This document shows positions 55,661 through 64,000 of a DNA stretch of 64,000 nt, in pieces. Location: NCBI GenBank assembly GCA_047967505.1, contig CM106538.1. The stretch is one strand, 5' to 3'. This DNA is from Dipteris shenzhenensis. Lineage: Eukaryota > Polypodiophyta > Polypodiopsida > Gleicheniales. The position numbers and the translations under genes are program-made. Within the stretch, counting starts at the first letter, position 1. Every line of letters begins with the position of its first letter. The notes beneath the pieces are model-generated. The model made no database searches, was not told the DNA's origin, and worked only from the letters and a program-made list of their open reading frames with translations.

Positions 55661-56271
55661 TCAAGGACCTTGATTGCCAAATTGTTGTTTGGTTTGTTGG
55701 CACCGTGAGAACGAGAAGTGTTGGCTGAGGTGGAGTTCTGTTGTTTGTGTAAAATCATGTTTGGATGGCCTTGAAAGTTCGTGATGCGTTATGCATAAGC
55801 GATTGCATCTTATGTAGTGAAGAGATTGGTCTTGAGGACATCGACACACAACATTGGATTATGACGTGAGATGAAGGGATGTTACTTGTCCTCCTTTGTT
55901 AAGCCATTAATCTCGAGTACCGATGTGGTAAACTGGGAGATGTGGATAGACAAGGAGCCAGCTTGACGCATTGGCAGGCTCTAACTAACAGAGCACGTGC
56001 TTAACACGATCCCAAGTAGTTATGCCTTTGCCACCAAAGAAAGGCATTGTCTTTTAAAAGTGAGGTAGCCAAAGGCTATCTTCTTGTTGTTGGATAGATC
56101 TGTCGTGTCACAATGCACGTGCATTTTGGGGAGCCACTGGTCGATAATTCTACGGTTTTTCTGACCAGCTTTCGAGAGTTTTATCTCAATTCTTTTTAGT
56201 TTAGATGCTTGCAGGAGATAACAAAGAACACAAAGCTCTTCGTTTTCTACCTCAGGTGCTGGTGTGGTCAC
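55661..56271 (-). pseudogene. gag: Ty3/gypsy gag fragment
   Basis: Minus strand: IDQWLPKMHVHCDTTDLSNN followed by KKIAFGYLTFKRQCLSLV is the retrotransposon-gag pattern (W...M..YF.tt.l....K...A...L.g.A..WW). Downstream frames contain rLR / Yi..F..l-like pieces but are broken. It lies against the chromovirus LTR in the opposite orientation, so it belongs to a different element. Confidence 0.5.
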
Positions 56272-56798
56272 AAGCGTCTGAGGGATGGCAAAAAACTAGA
56301 GCACAATCTTCAAGTGTCTATGCTTGAGGACCTTTAGTTATGTCCTCATCAGTCCAGGATGTCCAACTTCTCCGCCAAAACTCCCCCTGATCCTTCCTTG
56401 CACACACAGCACACAAACACGCCCACACACCCTCGGCCAACAGTCTCAACTTTGTTAACACCAACCTTGGGTTACAATATTCCTCACCTTGGATCTATCT
56501 TGATATTGGATATATTGGACTTTAACCAGAATCCTTCAACCGTGATTAACTCTTAGTTAGTTCTATTAAGGACATAACAAGACGAACGTGGTAGGGAGCG
56601 AATGGGGAAGAAGAAGAAAGAAAGATTTATTAACATTTGCGGAAGGCAAGAGACCAAAGAAAACTAGAATCAACATGAGACTACCAAACTAGAACCAACA
56701 TGAGAGTGCTCCCAATGTGGGGAGAACTAGAATCAACGTGAGAGTACACCCCATGTGCGGGGGAACTAGAGGCTTCTATCACACTTCTAAGAAAACTA

Positions 56799-57105
56799 CC
56801 ACAATGGAGATGAGGGCCAACATGAAAGAAGATGAACTCCATGGTACTTCGTTTGATGGTGATAACTAGTCTGAGCTTCGCCTGGGCCTAGGTTCAAGAT
56901 CTGCTGTTGGTATCTTCGACTCGTTTCTATAACGTGTACTCATGGGCCACAATGGAGATGAGGACCAACATGAAAGAAGATGAACTCCATGGTACTCCTA
57001 TCATGTCTTATTCCTTCGTTTGATGGTGATAACTAGTCTGAGGCCTAGGTTCAAGATCTACTGTTGGTATCTTCGACTCCTTTCTATAGGGTGTACTCAT
57101 GGGCA
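56799..57105. repeat. 148-bp tandem duplication
   Basis: CCACAATGGAGATGAGG starts at 56799 and 56947. The copies run through GAACTCCATGGTAC, GATGGTGATAACTAGTCTGA and TATCTTCGACTC to GTGTACTCATGGG, with small indels between them. The preceding 56580-56790 contains further short repeats (AACTAGAATCAACATGAGAG). Confidence 0.9.
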
Positions 57106-58546
57106 ACTTGATGCAGCTTGCCTCCAAGATACCCAATGATGGTATTCAAGGTGCTCATGGGCTCTGGGTCCAGTCTTATACTGACCGAGTGTGCATGAAA
57201 GTGGCCTTGACATTCTTCTGTAGTAAAGTAAGTTCCTGATCAGTGTGTCCTTGATTGATCTTAGAGTGCCAGTGTTGCCTAAGCACCTCTTTGCACTCGT
57301 CCTGAACGGAATTCGAAGCATTACAGAATACTAGTGTTGGATTGGCAAATGATTATCAATTGGCTTCATGGTGGAGTAATAATAATAATATAAGGGAAGG
57401 GCGTGTTCCTAATCCGCCTGGTGGAAAATCGAATCAAAACTTATAGGGCATTGGATTGGAGGATTTGATATATGTGATGTGGCAACGTCTTAGTCAGTGA
57501 AGCGAGCAAGGTCACACACAAGACATATCAACTATGTTGATGTACAGACACTTAGGGTGGCTTTCTTGTGTTTTTTGATTGTGTATGGGTGTGCTGTGTT
57601 GATGTGGATGAAGTTAGTGAAGAGAAAATGTTTGGCGTCTAGGTTTGGTTGGTCATCTATTTGCTCTAAGAAAGTGGCAAGATGACTGTGGTCTACTGAA
57701 TGATCAAATTCATCCTGGTAGTATGTGGAGCAAGCGTTGCTCTTGGTATAAGGGTGTGCTCTGCACGATAAGATCAGAAATTTGTGGTGTGAAGGTAGGA
57801 ACCTAGGGGTCCCACAAGGTAGCGCACCACAATGTGACCTCCTCCATGCAGGGGTTGGTGTCCTCGTCTCCTTGGAGATTCCACCAAATCTTTTAGGTGG
57901 CCCAATTACCATACCAGTCTTCCCTCATCCTGGTCTTTACATTCTGGGCCTAGTCTCCGCACTAGCTCACCCTGCAACCTCTACTCTGTCTCCGGCTCCT
58001 CATCTCTTGAGACCTTGCCCTTGTCGGACATCATTCCCCGCTGCCTCTCGCATTTTCCCCACCCTAATGCGCTCCTCCCTTCCAACCTTCCCCTAATTTG
58101 CCTCCCCTCCCCTTGGGTTTGTGGATGCCCTGCCACCACCTCCTAGTTTTTCACTAAGCTAGACCAGCTAGCATGCCTTTGAGACCAAATGGAATCTTGC
58201 AGGCATCTGCAGATGGCATTTTAAATCCTAGATATACATATTGGTCACGAATAAGTCTTTCTTAATTGAGCAGAGGTGTCAAGAGTAAGTATTTCCAAGA
58301 GCATTTGGGATGACAATTGAGAATTTAGATGACATTCCTAAGAAGGCACATGAGGGTGACTACTCCTTGCTGCATCCTACCGTTAGAAAGGGGGATCTGA
58401 CTACTAGAAATATCAGTCTTGGAATGAATATTCTAGTATATCATAAAGATGAAGCTCACGCTCTCTTCTAGGCTAGCAAGACTTGCATGCAAGAGGGGCT
58501 CCAAACCACAAACTGTCAAGAGCAAGCCACTATTGATAGGATGGGT
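57106..58546. other. No gene recognised
   Basis: Frames of up to 126 codons exist (minus strand 57912-57532), but composition and lack of motifs do not support a gene. Confidence 0.45.
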
Positions 58547-59465
58547 TGTTGACATACGAGCTTGGTTCGGAGGATGGTTACGAGCATCCTCAGCCCGTGG
58601 CATGTGAAATGCCACGTGGACTACCACATCAGCAGACAACCATGTCAGCAGTCCACGCAGGCTGCCATGCGTGCAGTCACATCAAAAGGCTGCATCAACA
58701 GCCAGGTCAGCAGATGCAGGTCCACACAGGCTGCCACGCAGACAGCCACATCAGCAGGCTTCCATGCAGGCAGCCACATCATCAGAGCAGAGCAGGGCCG
58801 GCATCAGCAGCAACAGGCACCACGCCATCCTGCAGGTGCCACATCAGCAGCGCCACGTGGCAGTCGGGGGTTTAGCAGCCTCAACTCCAGTTGGGTCGTC
58901 GGTGCACGGCAGGGGGCTGGTCGCTTAGAATACCAGCCCTGGTCAGCCGGTTTTAGGGCCCAAGAGGACTATAAAAGGGCAGCCCCTTGGCCCTCATTCA
59001 TCAGCTTAACCACCTCAGCCAGCAGCAGGGGATCAGCCAGGATCAGGGGAGGACAGGAGCAGCAGATCAGCTTCCTTCCTGCCATCATCTTTAGGTCATC
59101 TACAGGACCCGGTTCAGTCGGGACAGCAGCAGTTAGGGTTCTGCATCAGAGCAGTCCCTTTCCTCCTTCAGCACTCAGTTCAGCAGTGAAGTTTGGTCCC
59201 TTCATCCAATATTTTTATTCCTCGTTTGTTGTGAGGGTTCATCCTCCCATATAGTACTCAGTCCTTTCAGTTATTGCAGTTGTATTCAGCCCTTTTGGGC
59301 AAGACCTTATTTCAGTTATTCTTTCCTCTTCGGAGGCCCTTTATATTTCTCCCTCAAACTCTCACACTCACTTCACAGTTCCACGTGTGTTTTGAGTGCA
59401 TTATTTTATCAGTTCAGGTAGTAGAGAGCAGGAGAGAGAGTGAATTAGGCTTTCTCCGTGTTACA
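58547..59465 (+). promoter_or_regulatory. LTR-like block with TATAAAAG promoter and CAG/CCACATCAGCAG repeats
   Basis: The block starts TGTTGACATACG and could end CCGTGTTACA (TG...CA). Its left half has irregular repeats of GCCACATCAGCAG and CAGGCTGCCA. CTATAAAAGGGCAGCC at ~58970 is a strong TATA box, followed by a C/T-rich, initiator-like stretch. No flanking target duplication was found, so a solo LTR is possible but unproven. An ordinary promoter is the alternative. Confidence 0.35.
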
Positions 59466-59551
59466 TGTATATGATTATTGCATCTCCCCACCTGAGATCA
59501 TAAAGTTGGAAGTCATAGAATTTATCTGAGGGGATAGTTTTGCAGTGGAAA

Positions 59552-59764
59552 ATGGCTCCCAAACGAGTTAAGTTTGAATGCTTGCACACAGTCCAAGTAT
59601 TGGGAGAGGCATACGAGAGCTTCAGAGCAAGCACAATTATATCCCCTGACAGTCCAAACATCAAATCACCCCGATTTGCACTAGGTCCAACAGGCTTGGA
59701 GACTACAGCTTGGGGAGGTCAGCATGGGGCCCAACTTTGCACCAATGTAACATGCAGGAAGTAG
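59552..59764 (+). CDS. Unassigned short ORF downstream of the promoter-like block
   Basis: About 70 codons from MAPKRVKFECLHTVQVLGEA to a stop at 59764. The Met has a favourable context (AAAATGGCT). No domain recognised. Its position ~580 bp after the TATA box allows it to be the first ORF of that transcript, but chance is equally plausible. Confidence 0.25.
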   Translation: MAPKRVKFECLHTVQVLGEAYESFRASTIISPDSPNIKSPRFALGPTGLETTAWGGQHGAQLCTNVTCRK

Positions 59765-59915
59765 AAGCTCAGCTGCTTCTGCTCAGTCTATAGACACATC
59801 AGGAAAATATTTAAGCATGTTTTAAAGGGCTTTCTCAGCTTAACTGATATGCTTGACAACCAGCGGTACTTAGCAGCCATGGCAATTATTTTGCGGGAGT
59901 GTGTGATGACCAAGA

Positions 59916-60350
59916 TCAAATGGCAGAAGCCGATACAATGGGGACAGATTTACCCTTGAGTTTTACATCCAAAATATGAGTCTTCTCCTTGTGAGTCAAG
60001 GTCAACTTCTTATTGAAGGTATCCATGACAGCCCACACCCTGTAACATGAGGGTCTACCCAGCGAAACATCACATCTAGATAAGGGCATAATGTAGAACT
60101 CCTCTGTATCCACATAGCTCTAAATGTGTAGCTTCAACTTTCCAATGATCGGAGCAACAGGAGAGCTGAACTCGGGGTTGGCCATATCAGCTTCACAAAG
60201 TGGCCCCATCTCCTCGGGACGGCTTCCCAACTTACCTGCTAGTTTTGCCGATATAAAATTGGCTCGGGCTCCAATGTCAAAGAAGATTAAACAAGTTTGG
60301 TCACGTACTTTGCCCCAAGCTCTGCATAACTCTGACTTATCATCATTCTG
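59916..60350 (-). pseudogene. pro: Ty3/gypsy aspartic protease fragment
   Basis: Minus strand: CLIFFDIGARANFISAKLAG (DIGA where DTGA or DSGA is usual) followed by KLG, then after a stop DTEEFYIMPLSRCDVSLGRP, the retropepsin flap-to-ILG region. This is the usual gypsy protease layout before RT. The downstream end (59916) has no RT. The gag fragment at 55661-56271 is on the same strand but lies on the 3' side of this protease, the wrong order for one element. Confidence 0.65.
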
Positions 60351-60359
60351 CCCCTCATT

Positions 60360-61876
60360 CAGCCTCTTATAGTTCTAATGGGAGGAGACCGCCGACCAGA
60401 GGTGTTACTATTGATATGGCCCTCTGGATATAGAGAGCTCAAAGACCATGCCCTCCACCACAATGTTACTTACAATGCATGTATAGGACAACATTAGATA
60501 GTAATCGTGAGTATGAAGGACCATGCTTCTACATGATTCTTTAGCTTTGGACGACATGAAAGAAAGAAAGAAAGTTTTTTGACGTCTATGAAAGAACAAA
60601 AGAGTCTATAAGACTTGAAAATTCCAAATACAATGAAACCCTGGGGGGGGGGCACTAAGAGATATGTAAGATAGCATGTGCGATCAACGGAAGGAGTTTT
60701 ATATTTTTATAGAGTTATAGAAAATATACATTTGTAAGGAATTTTTTAATTCAAAAAGTAAAACTTTTAATACAAAAGAGATATTTGTTGGTTTCTTAAC
60801 GAAGTGTTAGATATAAGAATAAAATACGGGACTGGAGTCACTCCACCGGATGGGAGGAAGAAGCCATTGTTGATGCACCATCCTTTGCTTCATTATAAAT
60901 AACTTTAATCATCTCGAAATTTGCAAAAGGGGTGCATACATGTTATAAAAATGTGTAGGTAGGGGTTTTTTTAAATACCCCTTGATCACACATGCTATAA
61001 GGGGTTTTTACATAGTTGCCCCCCCCGGAATGAATCCTCAGGGGTGGGGCCACTAAAATGGGCGTCCCCACCAAGGGTGACAAGTAAAAAAAATATATCT
61101 TGATAACGTTGCAAGAAATCCCAAAAGAAGGAAGTGAGCACCAAGGAGAATCCCCTGGCTCTCCATCAACCATCCATCTGAGTGGCTGGACCTATGAATG
61201 CTGATTGTGGAACCAACTCCACCGGGTGGCTGAGGAGAGATAAGAGTCGGATTGTGTGACAGTGACTTGGGATCAGGTTATAGAGGGAGCAACTGGTGGC
61301 ACATATTGTGTATGTATACTATAGCCTCTCCAACAGCATGGTCATCTATTGAAGTGTATTAGGAACAAGCTTACTGTATGGAAAAAAAAATAGTGATAGT
61401 ATGTTGCTGTCGCCCAGTCAGTTCGAATGAATTGTCCCTCCGCTATAGTCTTTGTGATGTGGCCCAGTATATGACAAGTGCTATTGTCACTCTATTGATC
61501 TGTCTCCTCATGTTGAAGAGAGAGGATATGTCTGCAGTCTTTATGGAAGTGTCTACCCAAGGTGGGTCTGTCGAATTGTGTCCTCTGACTCTTGTGTCAG
61601 CTCCTATTGTCCTTGGCTTTGGTTACCAGAAATAAATCATGATTATGCTTTGAATGGGATCGATCGGCCCCTTATATGCTCTCTTCTATGCTCGTACGTG
61701 ATCTCTGTGTCTCGAGGCCTCAAGAAGGAAAATAGCAACAAGTCGCTGATCTAGATATGCCAAGAACTTCTGAGTGGGCCAAAAATAGTGTTGAAAAGAC
61801 AGTGCTGAGTCCACAAATAATGAAAACGGGGAGCTCATTCTAGTCATAGAGCATGGCACAACCTCGGCACAACGCA
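60360..61876. other. No gene recognised
   Basis: Poly-G/poly-A low-complexity spots (60640, 61380). Short frames only. CACTCCACCGGATGGGAGG (60840) and AACTCCACCGGGTGGCTGAGG-like wording (61210) suggest an old local duplication. Confidence 0.45.
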
Positions 61877-61960
61877 CGTGGTGATTGAGGATAGTGATGG
61901 TTGGTATGTTGATAGCGGTGCTTCAAGACACATTGACACAGATACAAGACATCTTTGCAG
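61877..61960 (+). pseudogene. Ty1/copia protease scrap
   Basis: DSDGWYVDSGASRHIDTDTR carries the copia protease active site DSGAS in the right context (W-[YI]-[VI]-DSGAS-xH). Nothing of integrase or RT follows. It could belong to the deleted element at 62359-63929 or be independent. Confidence 0.65.
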
Positions 61961-62203
61961 CTCACAGGAGGGCCACCATGGCACTTGGATATGTCTTCTG
62001 ACTCCTTATTTAAGACCGAGTCTAGCTATTAGTCACTAGTTTTAGACTTGGAGCTTACATGTTTTGTATCTCTGATTCTAGTCTAGCATAGTACTCAACA
62101 AAGGGCCCTTTGCCTCAACCCCTTGTGGCTTGTATGAGCATGTGTCAATTTTAGTTTTGTTGTTTGTCTCATAGGCCCGCGAGGCCTTTTGAAGACGTTA
62201 ATA

Positions 62204-62205
<2 letters not shown>

Positions 62206-62245
<40 letters not shown>
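62206..62245. repeat. (CT)n microsatellite
   Basis: Uninterrupted CT for about 40 bp, followed by alternating GTGCGCACGCGCATGTGCGT, a purine-pyrimidine alternation of Z-DNA type. Confidence 0.95.
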
Positions 62246-62248
<3 letters not shown>

Positions 62249-62358
62249 CGCACGCGCATGTGCGTGCATGTCCCCCCCATGGGATCCCCAACTGGTTCCC
62301 ATAGGTAGGGTCCCCTCCCTCAAGCATGCCTTTCTTCATCCCAACTTTGGGTTGCGCC

Positions 62359-63062
62359 TGTTAGATATCAATGCTCCACTCTCGTGTAACTACGCGGGAA
62401 CCAGCTAACTCTACTTGTGAGCCCCCCATATGAGGAGAAGGCATTTGAGTAGCTCGGTTATCCGGTAGGTCCTGGTTTGGACATCAGATGGGGGCCATGT
62501 GTGGCCTGATGGCTGGACGGCTTCAGATAGAGTTGGCACACTGCCAACTAGGCTACATGCAAGTGCGGGAAGGCATCCCTTGACTGACCGCACTGAGGGT
62601 AGACGGAGCATTTCTCGGGGCAGCCCACTCTCGGGTTGCGAGGCCCGTTTGGAGCCTCAGATGATCCCGGATGGCTCTGGGCCAAACGGAGACCGTAGGC
62701 TAGTTGCTCTGTTTTGCGCACCGGTTCTATCGTATGGTCGGTGGCCTATTTCGGGACCGACCCCCCAGTCGACCGTTTTGGGCGGACTGGGTCGGTCACC
62801 CAATTGAGCCTAACCGACTACGACTGGTGGCTATATAAGAGCAAGCCCGTGAAGCCCATTTCATCACTGGCTATAGTAACCTTGATTCCTTAGCATTCAG
62901 CCTTCGTCTTCTACTGTTTCCAGCACGCCATCGGAGCTTCTTTCACAGGAGTGCACGGTTGGGAAGCAGCGCCATCTATTGTATCAGTTCTACAATAATC
63001 AAAATTTTGATTCTCCATACTATCTTGTTTTCTCTCTTATGTACGAGATCCTGTTATCTGTT
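62359..63062 (+). repeat. Left LTR of an internally deleted copia element
   Basis: Starts TGTTAGATATCAATGCTCC. A TATATAAG box lies at 62832-62839. The first ~370 bp match 63561-63929 with about ten differences, including a 3-bp indel. The right border is estimated: RNase H coding sequence begins at about 63063 without a primer-binding site between. Confidence 0.8.
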
Positions 63063-63552
63063 GCGGATTCTGTGACTCGGATTGGGCAAGAGACGTGGAC
63101 AGCAGGAGATCAGTGACAGGGTACTGTTTCTTACTTGGATCTGGAGTTGTGTCATGGGTCAGCAAGAAGCAACCCACAGTTGCTCTTTCTTCTACCGAGG
63201 CCGAGTACAAATCTGCATGCTTTGCTTCTTGCGAGGCAGTGTGGTTGAGGAGGATTTTGGGGGACATGGGTGCAATGCAGAACAAGCCTATACAGTTATC
63301 ATGTGACAATCAGAGTTGCATGGCAATTGCAAAGAACCTAGTGTTCCACGCTCGCACAAAACACATTGAGATTCAATATCAGTTTGTACGCGAGCTCATC
63401 ATGGATGGAGAGGTCGACTTGGTTTTACTATCCGACTATAGAGAATGCTGCGGACATCTTTACGAAGGCTCTTGGAAGAGACTTGCTGGAGAGGCATCTT
63501 CATCGACTTGGCATTGGGCCGAAAAAGTAAGTTCACTTGCGGGTGGACATTG
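63063..63552 (+). pseudogene. pol: Ty1/copia RNase H domain, remainder of pol
   Basis: [60 protein letters not shown] and [20 protein letters not shown] form a well-preserved RNase H with all three acidic residues. One extra T at about 63425 shifts the frame; the [11 protein letters not shown]-type end is readable in the next frame. Gag, protease, integrase and RT are absent: the left LTR joins straight to RNase H. Confidence 0.9.
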
Positions 63553-63560
63553 AGGGGGGG
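63551..63560 (+). other. Polypurine tract
   Basis: TGAGGGGGGG immediately before the TG of the right LTR. Confidence 0.85.
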
Positions 63561-63929
63561 TGTTAGATATCAATGCTCCACTCTCGTGTAACGCGGGAAC
63601 CAGCTAACTCTACTTGTAAGCCCCCCATATGAGAAGAAGGCATTTGAGTAGCTCGGTTATCCGGTAGGTCCTGGTTTGGACACCAGAGGGGGGCCATGAG
63701 TGGCCTGATGGCTGGACGGCTTCAGATAGAGTTGGCACACTGCCAACTAGGCTACATGCAAGTGCGGGAAGGCATCCCTTGACTGACCGCACTGAGGGTA
63801 GACGGAGCATTTCCCGGGGCAGCCCACTCTCGGGTTGCGAGGCTTTTTGGAGCCTCAGATGAACCCGGATGGCTCTGGGCGGAACGGAGACCGTAGGCTA
63901 GTTGCTCTGTTTTGCGCACCGGTTCTATC
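63561..63929 (+). repeat. Right LTR, interrupted or truncated at 63929
   Basis: Matches the left LTR from its first base up to CCGGTTCTATC and then diverges completely (TGCAAGAGTTCAATT...). The remaining ~330 bp of LTR, including the TATA box, are missing from the window. Either a deletion or another insertion starts at 63930. Confidence 0.85.
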
Positions 63930-64000
63930 TGCAAGAGTTCAATTCAGTGCTCACCCTCTCCAATTCCTTCATCTATAGGTGAATCAGCTCTATGTATCTC

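Noticed and set aside
57532-57912. 126-codon minus-strand ORF
   Set aside because: No recognisable domain and no splice or promoter context; probably chance.
62411-62611. 66-codon ORF repeated at 63610-63810
   Set aside because: The duplication is explained by the two LTR copies; the frame is not part of any known copia protein.

Overview
This window looks like nuclear DNA of a land plant. The evidence is plant-type Ty1/copia and Ty3/gypsy retrotransposons (polyprotein order PR-IN-RT-RH in copia and RT-RH-IN in gypsy, primer-binding sites matching plant initiator-Met and Asp tRNAs), LINE remnants, AT-rich intergenic DNA, long microsatellites, telo-box motifs of the plant type, and one GT/AG-intron fragment of a 2-oxoglutarate/Fe(II) dioxygenase. 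The dioxygenase fragment and the mix of element types remind me of seed-free plants (moss, lycophyte, fern), but this is an impression, not a demonstrated placement. There is almost no intact host gene here: the window is a retrotransposon graveyard with two fairly young insertions.

Layout. 1-4430: a tandem array of about seven units of 0.63-0.81 kb, each holding a (TATG/TG/TA) microsatellite and a large foldback palindrome; the best is a 388-bp inverted repeat at 1817-2204. 4435-5254: three further hairpins, one with perfect 43-bp arms. 5255-7590: low-complexity and featureless DNA. 7593-10580: a decayed LINE on the minus strand between diverged direct repeats. 11443-17373: a nearly intact minus-strand Ty1/copia element with 181-bp LTRs differing at one base and a CCTAG target duplication; its polyprotein is broken by one TGA. 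It interrupts an older minus-strand open frame. 17974-30315: a 12.3-kb plus-strand Ty3/gypsy element (Tat/Athila-like, tRNA-Asp primer) with ~1.1-kb LTRs and GAGAG target duplications, carrying a promoter-like block and a 1.3-kb C-rich tract in its leader; gag-pol is broken by a TGA, a frameshift and a short deletion in RT.

30316-32150: GA-rich duplications and a second minus-strand LINE copy. 33010-33620: minus-strand gypsy RT remnant. 34790-35105: DUF4283-like remnant. 35125-38269: decayed copia with a candidate 3' LTR. 40963-43110: a second decayed copia. 43210-51480: mostly unassigned, with a 270-bp GA tract and one unassigned ORF. 51483-51846: two exons of a 2OG dioxygenase N-terminal domain, apparently truncated. 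53030-55657: 5'-truncated chromovirus (gypsy) with chromodomain end, polypurine tract and 3' LTR. 55661-56271: minus-strand gypsy gag remnant. 56799-57105: 148-bp tandem duplication. 58547-59465: promoter-bearing, LTR-like block. 59916-60350: minus-strand gypsy protease remnant. 61877-61960: copia protease scrap. 62359-63929: an internally deleted copia element (LTR, RNase H, polypurine tract, partial LTR).

Apart from the dioxygenase fragment and a few unassigned ORFs, every recognisable coding region belongs to a mobile element. No host pathway or operon-like grouping is present. All coordinates of decayed elements are approximate because they were placed by reading frames by eye.
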